Part shown: one piece after another, positions 50,259 through 56,388 of the stretch
Position numbering within the stretch: position 1 is the first letter of the stretch
Layout of the letters: every line of letters begins with the position of its first letter
Source of the DNA: Glaciihabitans sp. dw_435
Lineage (GTDB): Bacteria > Actinomycetota > Actinomycetes > Actinomycetales > Microbacteriaceae
Direction of reading: 5' to 3'
NCBI RefSeq assembly: GCF_018449675.1
Contig: NZ_JAAVUZ010000010.1
Coordinates: 1-64,000, forward strand
Length of the DNA: 64,000 nt
Position numbers and translations under genes: made by a program
The notes under the pieces: generated by a model
What the model was told of the DNA's origin: nothing
The model's input: the letters and a program-made list of their open reading frames with translations, nothing else
Databases searched by the model: none

Positions 50259-50263
50259 CCGCA

Positions 50264-50413
50264 TCATTCCTCTTCGTCGACGTATCGCTCGAGTGCTTCG
50301 CGGACAACGTCGGTCACTGTTCGCCCTTCGGCGATCGCCTTCTCCTGGGCAGCGCGATACAGGTCTTCCGGGATCCGGAAGCTGCGTGCGGGTGTCGCTG
50401 GCTGATTGGGCAC
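50264..50413 (-). CDS. ribbon-helix-helix regulator, 49 aa
   Basis: From a GTG start the protein reads ARSFRIPEDLYRAAQEKAIA and EGRTVTDVVREALERYVDEE. This is a full RHH fold: beta strand (SFRIP), helix, turn, helix. RHH proteins bind DNA as dimers at short palindromes. A GGTGTATATACACC palindrome lies 29 bp upstream of the start, so autoregulation is likely. The gene ends 5 bp from the tRNA-Lys. Confidence 0.75.
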   Translation of the reverse strand: MPNQPATPARSFRIPEDLYRAAQEKAIAEGRTVTDVVREALERYVDEEE

Positions 50414-50441
50414 GCTGATATCGTGCCAGACCCCTTTTGCG

Positions 50442-50455
50442 GGTGTATATACACC
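50442..50455. promoter_or_regulatory. 14-bp palindromic operator between divergent RHH genes
   Basis: GGTGTATATACACC is a perfect palindrome in the 59-bp gap between the minus-strand and plus-strand RHH genes. The same word lies upstream of the element B integrase at 49142. It is the expected size for one RHH dimer pair. Confidence 0.65.
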
Positions 50456-50472
50456 TGATAGGTTCTACGCCC

Positions 50473-50643
50473 ATGACGGGCCTTGAGCCAGCGGAATCGG
50501 GCGGCGATCGCGAGGTGTTCGTCGACGCGGATCTGTATGCGCGTGCAGCTGCTCGCGCGGCCGCGCGGGGCGAGTCGGTGGAGGACGTTGTTGCTCGTAT
50601 TCTGGCGGAGTACTCCGGTGTTGCGGATCCGGCGGGGGAGTGA
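50473..50643 (+). CDS. second RHH-type protein, 56 aa
   Basis: The frame reads REVFVDADLYARAAARAAAR and GESVEDVVARILAEYSG. This is the RHH pattern and a relative of its divergent neighbour (VFVDADLY against FRIPEDLY). I use the ATG at 50473 rather than an earlier one inside the palindrome region. The two proteins may compete for the palindrome or act as repressor and anti-repressor. Confidence 0.65.
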   Translation: MTGLEPAESGGDREVFVDADLYARAAARAAARGESVEDVVARILAEYSGVADPAGE

Positions 50644-50697
50644 GTCTCTCCCGTTTGGGGCGTGGCTGCTGGCTGGCGTCGTCGGTATGCTCCGACC

Positions 50698-51231
50698 ATG
50701 ACCAACGTTGAACCATCAACCACTAGTGACCCTTCGATTCTGTGGGAAGCGGTGGGGCAGCCGTTGACTCGTATCGGTGCCGGCCGTTACAAGCTCACCG
50801 CCGACATCCTCTCGGCCGAGGTGGGCGTGGTGTCGATGCGTGGCCAGCAGATCGCAACGCACGAGATTCACGACGTCGACTTCACGCAGGGAATGGCCCA
50901 GAAGATGCGCGGCGTCGGCACGATCGTGCTGACCGCTATCCGGTCGGTGGGGCGCGAGCAGATCTACCTGGAGGACGTCCCCAACTTCCGTGAGGGCGTC
51001 CAGGCGATCAACACGGCCGCGCTCGGAGCGCGGGACTCGCTCCGCGTAAAGGAGCAGACCACCAACGTGAACCACGCCGGCACCGCGCCTGGAGTGCCTG
51101 TCATCGCAGCACCAGCTGCAGCGGCACCGGATTTCATGAGCGAGCTGGCCAAGCTGGCCGCGTTCCGCGATCAAGGCGTGCTGACGGATGACGAGTTCAC
51201 CGCGGCGAAGGCGAAGCTGCTCGGCCTGTAA
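50698..51231 (+). CDS. PH-like and SHOCT domain protein, 177 aa
   Basis: Residues about 20-100 form a beta-rich PH-like domain (KLTADILSAEVGVVSMRGQQ, then MRGVGTIVLTAI). After a Pro/Ala linker, the end is a SHOCT motif (ELAKLAAFRDQGVLTDDEFT, then AAKAKLLGL). SHOCT domains mediate oligomer or membrane-associated assembly. The stop overlaps the ATG of a zinc-ribbon microprotein gene (TAATG), so the two are translationally coupled. Confidence 0.75.
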   Translation: MTNVEPSTTSDPSILWEAVGQPLTRIGAGRYKLTADILSAEVGVVSMRGQQIATHEIHDVDFTQGMAQKMRGVGTIVLTAIRSVGREQIYLEDVPNFREGVQAINTAALGARDSLRVKEQTTNVNHAGTAPGVPVIAAPAAAAPDFMSELAKLAAFRDQGVLTDDEFTAAKAKLLGL

Positions 51232-51347
51232 TGGATGAGGTGATCGCGCCGAACTGCCCGGAGTGCCTCGCGGCGCTCGAGGTGCTCGGCACGGTCGAGC
51301 ACCCGTACTGGTGGTGCCCGGTGTGTAAGGTCGCCCGGTTGTCGTAA
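51231..51347 (+). CDS. zinc-ribbon microprotein, copy 3 (38 aa)
   Basis: The 38 residues carry NCPECLAALEVLG, PYWWCPVCKVARL and a final Ser. Knuckle spacing matches the prophage A copies at 12119 and 12734. Its TAATG overlap with the SHOCT gene gives independent support for translation and suggests a functional link to that protein. Confidence 0.75.
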   Translation: MDEVIAPNCPECLAALEVLGTVEHPYWWCPVCKVARLS

Positions 51348-51392
51348 CATCGTCAGCTGCAGGGCCGTGCTGCTTCGATCGTAGGAGTGTGC

Positions 51393-51695
51393 GTGGAAGG
51401 CTTTCACCGGTGGATTACCCCCTGGCCGATGATTCAGATCTCCGACTGTGAGTGGATCATCATGCGTGACGACCCGCGCAACCCCGCGGCGATCGTGCGT
51501 CGGCTGACGTTCGACGGGGAGACCTTCTATCGAATCGTGCGCTGGGCGCCGACCAGCGAGGGGCGGAAGCTGTTCGGCTACGTCCGCACTCTGGAGATCG
51601 CGGACATGTGCGTGACGTTCGTCAACGAGCCAGAGAAGACCGCTGGGCAGCTGTCACCTGATCGCCCAGGCGCGTGGGCCGACGGGCGCGCTTAA
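51393..51695 (+). CDS. hypothetical phage protein, 100 aa
   Basis: The GTG at 51393 lies 5 bp after GGAG. The product is rich in Trp and strands (FHRWITPWPMIQISDCEWII, then FYRIVRWAPTSEGRKLFGYV). Its end, TFVNEPEKTAGQLSPDRPGA, is conserved in the remnant at 15639 in prophage A. Function unknown. Confidence 0.65.
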   Translation: MEGFHRWITPWPMIQISDCEWIIMRDDPRNPAAIVRRLTFDGETFYRIVRWAPTSEGRKLFGYVRTLEIADMCVTFVNEPEKTAGQLSPDRPGAWADGRA

Positions 51696-51700
51696 CGCAA

Positions 51701-51738
51701 AATGAACCCCCTCGCTGATGGCAGCGAGGGGGTTCATT
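51701..51738 (+). terminator. strong hairpin terminator
   Basis: AATGAACCCCCTCGCTG pairs with CAGCGAGGGGGTTCATT in a perfect 17-bp stem with a 4-nt loop, right after the 51393 gene. The inner word GAACCCCCTC is also in the prophage A terminator at 15735. Confidence 0.8.
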
Positions 51739-51772
51739 CGTTCCGGATCCAACCTTATCCCGTCCCGTCCAA

Positions 51773-51788
51773 GTTGCGCTAGCGCAAC
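51773..51788. promoter_or_regulatory. 16-bp palindromic operator before HicA-like gene
   Basis: GTTGCGCTAGCGCAAC is a perfect palindrome about 47 bp upstream of the HicA-like ATG and near its probable promoter. It suits autoregulation by a toxin-antitoxin DNA-binding partner, perhaps the HTH protein two genes on. Confidence 0.6.
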
Positions 51789-51834
51789 CATCCGTGCTAC
51801 TTTGGGTTTACAAACAACGGAGGGGGTGATAACA

Positions 51835-52032
51835 ATGGGTAAAGAACTAGCCAAGATCTTCAAGGCAGCTGAGGCGCAGGGCTTCACAGTCAGCCGTACC
51901 AAGAGCAATCACTACACGGTCTACAAAGACGGTGCACGAGTGACAACGTTCGCGGGAACGGCAAGCGACCAGCGCAGCATCAAGAACGGTCTGGCCTACA
52001 TGCGACGGGCAGGATTCATCTGGCCCCCGTAA
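51835..52032 (+). CDS. HicA-like small protein, 65 aa
   Basis: With GGAGGGGG upstream, the frame gives ELAKIFKAAEAQGFTVSRTK, SNHYTVYKDGARV, SDQRSIKNGLAYMRRAGF. The helix, beta strands and SNHYTVYKDG resemble the dsRBD-like HicA fold, whose catalytic His follows such a turn (here SNHY). HicA cleaves mRNA and is paired with HicB. No HicB is next to it; the next gene is an HTH protein. Confidence 0.65.
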   Translation: MGKELAKIFKAAEAQGFTVSRTKSNHYTVYKDGARVTTFAGTASDQRSIKNGLAYMRRAGFIWPP

Positions 52033-52039
52033 ACAGCTA

Positions 52040-52076
52040 AGCGGGCCGGAGACACTCCAATTGTCTCCGGCCCGCT
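52040..52076. terminator. long hairpin between HicA-like and HTH genes
   Basis: AGCGGGCCGGAGACA pairs with TGTCTCCGGCCCGCT in a perfect 15-bp stem with a 7-nt loop. It has no U-run. It could reduce read-through between the two genes or stabilise the upstream mRNA. Confidence 0.55.
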
Positions 52077-52106
52077 ACACCCACAGTAAGACGAAAGGCC
52101 CATCCC

Positions 52107-52643
52107 ATGGAATACAACGCACGAATCGAATTCGCCGAACGCGACAGCGACGATGCCGCTGACCGCCTCGTCACCGCGCTCGAACCGTTCAGCCCCGCCG
52201 CCGGCGTCTCCGTTGACGGACATCTCGAAGTGGTCATCACCCTGTACGCTGCGGACGTGCGCCAGGCCACGGCGAGCGCGTTGGCGCTGGCTGGGGAAGC
52301 GTCGACGTCTGACGTCTTGGCGCTCGAGGTAATGACGACGGCCGCGTTCGATCGTCGTCGTGAGCTCACCCCCATGCCGGAGCTGGTCGACGCTACTGGC
52401 GCGGCCGAGATTCTCGGCATCAGCCGGCAGGCAGTCGGGAAGAAGCTCGACGCCGGTCAGTTGCCGGGGCGGCGCATCGGGGAGAGGGGCATGGCGTTTC
52501 CGCGTGCCGATCTTGAACGGATTGCGCTGATCCGTGGCTCACGTTTCGAGGAGGCTGCCGACCGGCTGGTTGACGCCCTGCGCGACATTCAGGCGGTGAA
52601 GGGTCACTCGACGCAGGAGGAGTATCTCGACCCGCGCAACTAA
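52107..52643 (+). CDS. HTH protein, possible antitoxin, 178 aa
   Basis: Residues 1-85 form an alpha/beta domain (EYNARIEFAERDSDDAADRL, VDGHLEVVITLYAADVRQAT) of the size of a small antitoxin-like ferredoxin fold. A MerR/excisionase-type HTH follows (VDATGAAEILGISRQAVGKK, then GQLPGRRIGERGMAFPRADL). The pairing with a HicA-like gene under a palindrome suggests a toxin-antitoxin or host-control module. Confidence 0.65.
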   Translation: MEYNARIEFAERDSDDAADRLVTALEPFSPAAGVSVDGHLEVVITLYAADVRQATASALALAGEASTSDVLALEVMTTAAFDRRRELTPMPELVDATGAAEILGISRQAVGKKLDAGQLPGRRIGERGMAFPRADLERIALIRGSRFEEAADRLVDALRDIQAVKGHSTQEEYLDPRN

Positions 52644-52649
52644 CGCAAA

Positions 52650-52696
52650 AAAGGCCCCGGCCTGGCACCTCGTGAGAGGACCAGGCCGGGGCCTTT
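52650..52696. terminator. bidirectional terminator between convergent blocks
   Basis: AAAGGCCCCGGCCTGG pairs with CCAGGCCGGGGCCTTT in a 16-bp stem. An A-run precedes and a T-run follows. It separates the plus-strand cargo genes from the minus-strand late block. Confidence 0.8.
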
Positions 52697-52710
52697 GCTT
52701 TGCGGTGGTG

Positions 52711-53313
52711 CTATCGGGGCGGGTACCCGACGGATGTTGAGTTATCTGCCGCGCCTTCGAATCGCCATCCGGGGGTTCGGCCGTCGGCAAAGTCGGGGAT
52801 AGTCAGGCCCGGCGTCAGCTGCGCTTTGGTCGCGTAGGCGGTTCCGTCTGGGCCGCTGTCGGCGAAGATGCGGACGCGCGCGAACACAGCGTTGGAGGGC
52901 GCCTTCGCTGCGGCCGAACCGAACTGTGTCCACACCCCCGGCTGCACAATGACAGTGCCGCCGGCAGCAGTACTCATTGCGCCCCGGCCCGCGGCGAGGA
53001 GCAGCGTTCCCGCGGAGTCGTGGAAACTCATATCGACGTTGAGCGTCATCCCCGCCGTGATGCTGGCCCAGACCGACGCGCGATAGTTCTGGCCGGGAAC
53101 CACGGGCAGATTGATGCTCGATTGCGTGAGCACCAGCGCACCCGATACGCGCACGAACTGCAGGCCTGGTATCCCCAGCCCTGGGACGCTGGGGTTGGCC
53201 GTGCATCCAGCGGTTACCGCCCAGTTTGCCAGTGGGGCGGATGCGGCGAAACGTCCGTTGAAACACGAGTTCCGGTACGGCTGCGCCCCTTGGTCGACCG
53301 TCGCCGACCTCAT
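52711..53313 (-). CDS. tail appendage protein, paralogue 1 (200 aa)
   Basis: The protein begins MRSATVDQGAQPYRNSCFNG and has a carbohydrate-binding-module-like beta sandwich (QFVRVSGALVLTQSSINLPV, NYRASVWASITAGMTLNVDM). It ends TPGWRFEGAADNSTSVGYPP. The gene just upstream encodes a paralogue with the same start (MRSA) and end (GYPP). I chose the ATG after GGGAGC. It probably binds host glycans at the tail tip. Confidence 0.7.
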   Translation of the reverse strand: MRSATVDQGAQPYRNSCFNGRFAASAPLANWAVTAGCTANPSVPGLGIPGLQFVRVSGALVLTQSSINLPVVPGQNYRASVWASITAGMTLNVDMSFHDSAGTLLLAAGRGAMSTAAGGTVIVQPGVWTQFGSAAAKAPSNAVFARVRIFADSGPDGTAYATKAQLTPGLTIPDFADGRTPGWRFEGAADNSTSVGYPPR

Positions 53314-53353
53314 GCGGCCAGCTCCCACGCTGATCGAACGTAACGATCGTCAA

Positions 53354-53977
53354 CTAAGCGGGGGGGGGGGGGTAACCAATGCTCGGGCCGCTGTTGCCGT
53401 TGAGGTACCGCCACTTGGGCATCGCTCCGTCGGAGAACGGGTACAGGTTCGAGCCTTCAGTGACCATGGCTCCGGCGATGTCGAACGTGTCGTTCACTCC
53501 GAACGCTACGGCTGCGTTCCCGAATAACAGGTCCATCCGGAGCTGGGCCGCCTCTGCAGGCGAGGTAGTGATGATGGACAGGCGCGCCCACTGGTTGGGA
53601 ATCAACGTCACATCGGGCGCGTCGAAAGTCCAGCCGGCGCTGGCGGCCGCGTTCAGATACTGCGCCCGGCACCGGAGCGATTGCGCGACGCTGCTCCGGC
53701 ACCAGTAGGACATCGCGTATCGGATGGCCGGGCGGACCAAAGCCGTCAAGTTTCCATCCGCGATTATGAGTCCCACACCCGCTGCACCTGGTGTCCCAGC
53801 CGCGGTGTTGACCCGGCGCGCTGCGACGCCGTAAGGGGTGCCGGTGAGCAGCGAGGCTGTCGCATTTCCCCCGCCGGCGGTGAGCGGGACGAACCAGCCG
53901 TCATAGCTGGTGGAGGGGTGCGACCTGGCCAGGTTGATGATTGGCTGCGCCCGGGATTCCAGAATGGCGCTACGCAT
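53354..53977 (-). CDS. tail appendage protein, paralogue 2, ending in a C13 tract
   Basis: The 207-aa protein matches its neighbour in plan: MRSAILESRAQPIINLARSH, a beta sandwich (YAMSYWCRSSVAQSLRCRAQ), and an end MPKWRYLNGNSGPSIGYPP. The last codons are a run of 13 C, giving PPPPA then stop. One added base would extend the frame 16 codons to an ATGA overlap with the next gene, the arrangement used by most genes in this operon. Confidence 0.7.
   Translation of the reverse strand: MRSAILESRAQPIINLARSHPSTSYDGWFVPLTAGGGNATASLLTGTPYGVAARRVNTAAGTPGAAGVGLIIADGNLTALVRPAIRYAMSYWCRSSVAQSLRCRAQYLNAAASAGWTFDAPDVTLIPNQWARLSIITTSPAEAAQLRMDLLFGNAAVAFGVNDTFDIAGAMVTEGSNLYPFSDGAMPKWRYLNGNSGPSIGYPPPPA
53360..53372. 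repeat. G13/C13 homopolymer in tail gene
   Basis: Thirteen consecutive G on the plus strand lie at the 3' end of the paralogue 2 gene. Length changes here would switch the C-terminus among three reading frames. A sequencing length error is also possible. Confidence 0.85.
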
Positions 53978-54218
53978 CGAATGTCTCCACCTTCATCGGC
54001 GCGGGCCAGGGAACCAGGTGTGTGAGATCGGTCTCCGTATCGTCACGAACCTCGCCGAGAGCGGCGAGTACTTCGAGGGTTGGCGCGAGGGCCTGCACTC
54101 GGTAGGCCACGACGACGGTGGGGTCCGCGGCCGCGGCGAGAGGCTCGATGCTGCCGACGGATGCGCCGGCGGCGATGATGCGCGCGATCGCGTCGTCGCG
54201 TCGTTCTTCGGGAGTCAT
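53970..54218 (-). CDS. small tail-region protein, 82 aa
   Basis: A helical N-terminus (MTPEERRDDAIARIIAAG) and a beta part, with a short end PAPMKVETFDA. It overlaps paralogue 2 by 8 bp and lies 2 bp from the upstream gene. No family recognised; the position suggests a tail-fibre accessory. Confidence 0.6.
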   Translation of the reverse strand: MTPEERRDDAIARIIAAGASVGSIEPLAAAADPTVVVAYRVQALAPTLEVLAALGEVRDDTETDLTHLVPWPAPMKVETFDA

Positions 54219-54220
54219 GC

Positions 54221-55030
54221 TCACACCACCCATGCAGTCGGGATTGCCAGTGCGGCCGCGCCCAGGTAGGCGGACCAGGTTGCGCCGTTCCACTCGAGGC
54301 GGATGACGTCGACCGAGTTGGCGGCGGTGGAGAGCGTGATCGGCACCGCGTAGCCGGTTCGTGTGTTCACGATCGTGAGGGTGCGGGATCCGGTTGCGTC
54401 CTGCTGCAGCTCGAGCGTGCAGGAGTACGCGAGGCCGGCGGTGCCGGCGGCGAGGGTCAGCACGACGTTGCCCGTGAGTTTCTGTAACAGGTAGGTGGAT
54501 TTGCTCTGCGCCTGTGTGAGGGCCACAGCGCCGGTCCACGTCCCTTGTGCTGCCGTCGCCACGATTGTCTCGTTCTTGGCCGCTACAGCGATCGTGGCGG
54601 CCTGTCCCGCGGTCGTTGCGTAGGTGCCCGTCTGGGTGACGGCCGCTTGAATCTGTGCGAGCAGCGCGTCACCGAGAGATGTTCCCGGAATCGGGACCAT
54701 GGTCGTCGGGTTGACGATGACGAGCTGGTTGAAGTTGAACGGGCCAGAGCCCGCGGGAAGGATCGCGGCCGCGTGGTATTCCCACGTGCCGTCGGCCGCG
54801 AGGATGTCGATCTGGTAATAGCAGTCGATCGGCAGCGGCAGCAGCTGGAACGGTGTCGAGGGAACGCCAGCGGTGAGAGTGACGGTGACGGGCGTGCCGC
54901 CGATCACCGACGCCCCGTCAACGCGAACAGCGGGGTGATACCCGCGGTACACCTGTGAGGTGATGGTCGCGTTGACGGGGGCTGTGCCACCGAGGATGTC
55001 TTGCAGAGTGGAGAGATTTACGGTGGCCAT
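54221..55030 (-). CDS. tail fibre/minor tail protein, 269 aa
   Basis: The N-terminal half (MATVNLSTLQDILGGTAPVN, and VDGASVIGGTPVTVTLTAG) is a beta docking domain. A short helical part is followed by a C-terminal beta domain (TYLLQKLTGNVVLTLAAGTA). It occupies the place of the prophage A fibre gene, directly after the LQCDSCQ microprotein gene. Confidence 0.7.
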   Translation of the reverse strand: MATVNLSTLQDILGGTAPVNATITSQVYRGYHPAVRVDGASVIGGTPVTVTLTAGVPSTPFQLLPLPIDCYYQIDILAADGTWEYHAAAILPAGSGPFNFNQLVIVNPTTMVPIPGTSLGDALLAQIQAAVTQTGTYATTAGQAATIAVAAKNETIVATAAQGTWTGAVALTQAQSKSTYLLQKLTGNVVLTLAAGTAGLAYSCTLELQQDATGSRTLTIVNTRTGYAVPITLSTAANSVDVIRLEWNGATWSAYLGAAALAIPTAWVV

Positions 55031-55039
55031 CGGGGATCC

Positions 55040-55111
55040 TTACTGGCAGCTATCGCATTGCAGGTCGTCCATCGGATCTACCGGGACGTCGTACTCTTCG
55101 GTGGGATCCAC
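55040..55111 (-). CDS. lysis-cassette microprotein, copy 2 (23 aa)
   Basis: A GTG 6 bp past the holin stop starts DPTEEYDVPVDPMDD and the protein ends LQCDSCQ. The stop-proximal 55 bp differ from the prophage A copy at only about two positions, while the flanking genes differ far more. Gene order (holin, microprotein, fibre) is the same. The stop is followed by the GGATCCCC that leads into the fibre start. Confidence 0.6.
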   Translation of the reverse strand: MDPTEEYDVPVDPMDDLQCDSCQ

Positions 55112-55117
55112 CAGGTG

Positions 55118-55489
55118 TTACTCGTCGAGGTCGTTCGGGAGGGTGGATACGTCGACGGGGACTCCAGCGGTTGCGGTGCCCGCGTCGATGGGCTTCGAGG
55201 TCGCGCTCTCCACCGCGGCCGCGGTCTTCTTCGTGACGAGGGTGTAGGACGCCTGGCTGACAACGAGGCCGAGCAGCAGCAGCGCCCACCACGCGGGGAT
55301 CGGATCGCCGGAGGCTGCGTAGTAGATCACCAGGGCGATCGCGCTGATGAGCAGCGAGACCACCACGGAGACGATCTTGCGCTGCGGGACCGTCCATCGC
55401 GGCTGGTTCACAACGGCGATCGCATACGGCGCGAAGAGGCCGAGCAGCGCGATGATCGCGACGGGGACGGTGGGGATATCAATGTTCAC
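55118..55489 (-). CDS. putative holin, 123 aa
   Basis: From a GTG with GGAG upstream, the protein has about three membrane segments (ALLGLFAPYAIAVV, IVSVVVSLLISAIALVIYYA, AWWALLLLGLVVSQASYTLV) and a polar acidic tail ending PNDLDE. It matches actinophage holins in size and context (endolysin, membrane proteins, holin). Confidence 0.7.
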   Translation of the reverse strand: MNIDIPTVPVAIIALLGLFAPYAIAVVNQPRWTVPQRKIVSVVVSLLISAIALVIYYAASGDPIPAWWALLLLGLVVSQASYTLVTKKTAAAVESATSKPIDAGTATAGVPVDVSTLPNDLDE

Positions 55490-55493
55490 GGTG

Positions 55494-55883
55494 TTACTCC
55501 TTGATGTTGGCCGCGGCACGCAGGGCTGCGAGCTCGTCGGCTGGGATGGTGGCCTCGTTGGGATCGAGGTCGAGACGGTCCATGTCCATCACGGACGGCA
55601 GCGGCATCTCGCCGTGCCGGCCGATTCGGTCCCACCTGAGCAGCTCGTGGAACCAACGGCGGACAATGGCCTTCGTGGTGCGGTCGCTGCTCTTCAGCGT
55701 CGCGATCTCTTTGTCTTGCTCGTCGAGTCGGAGGTACACGCGCTCGAGCTCTTTGGCCATGCGTGCGTCGATGCGTGCGTCGACGGCGTTCTTGTTCTCC
55801 CCGCGACCCTTCACGAATACGAACACAAGGCCAATGAAGGTGACGCAGGTACCGATCAGACCAAGCCATGTTTGAGCGGTCAT
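55494..55883 (-). CDS. membrane coiled-coil protein of lysis cassette, 129 aa
   Basis: One membrane helix (GLIGTCVTFIGLVFVFV) is followed by a coiled coil (RMAKELERVYLRLDEQDKEI). The end, AANIKE, matches the ISNIKE end of the prophage A homologue. In both, these codons contain the AAGGAG for the downstream holin. It resembles DUF2746-type proteins. Confidence 0.65.
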   Translation of the reverse strand: MTAQTWLGLIGTCVTFIGLVFVFVKGRGENKNAVDARIDARMAKELERVYLRLDEQDKEIATLKSSDRTTKAIVRRWFHELLRWDRIGRHGEMPLPSVMDMDRLDLDPNEATIPADELAALRAAANIKE

Positions 55884-56383
55884 CAGTCACCCGCCCGCTC
55901 ATCGAGGGCGGCCCGCCGGGCGACGTGCTCAGCCCGGCGGGTGCGACGCTCCGCACCCAACATGCCGAGCCGCCACGCGGGCAGAAGACAGAACCCGATG
56001 GCGATCGTGGAGACGAAGCCTCGCGTGGGGTCACCGTTGGCGGTGAGTGAAATAAGTGCACCCACGTATGACGAGAGCAACCCGATAATCGCTGCCTTGG
56101 CGATGACTTCGGGGAGCCACAGGCTCGGGAAGGCGATGCCCAGCAGTGCGAGTAACCCAGCGAGTGCGAACAGCTGCGAGACGGTGTCGATCATCGAGCT
56201 CGGGTAGAACTCTTCGACTGCGGGGACGCCGAAGCGGGCGCCAAGGATCCCGCCGATGATGATGAGGACGTCGTAGAGCGGGAGCACGACGCGTTTCAGG
56301 CTGCGGTACTTCCATTCATCGGGAGGGATTGCGCCCTTCGCCCAGATGGAAGCGGCCCACACCCGCGCGATGGGGTTCGTCAC
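55883..56383 (-). CDS. four-helix membrane protein, 166 aa
   Basis: The N-terminus is soluble (VWAASIWAKGAIPPDEWKYR), then four hydrophobic segments follow, and a basic tail (RRTRRAEHVARRAALDERAG). It overlaps its neighbour by one base (ATGA-like). Its role in lysis or virion assembly is inferred only from position. Confidence 0.6.
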   Translation of the reverse strand: MTNPIARVWAASIWAKGAIPPDEWKYRSLKRVVLPLYDVLIIIGGILGARFGVPAVEEFYPSSMIDTVSQLFALAGLLALLGIAFPSLWLPEVIAKAAIIGLLSSYVGALISLTANGDPTRGFVSTIAIGFCLLPAWRLGMLGAERRTRRAEHVARRAALDERAGD

Positions 56384-56388
56384 GGCGG

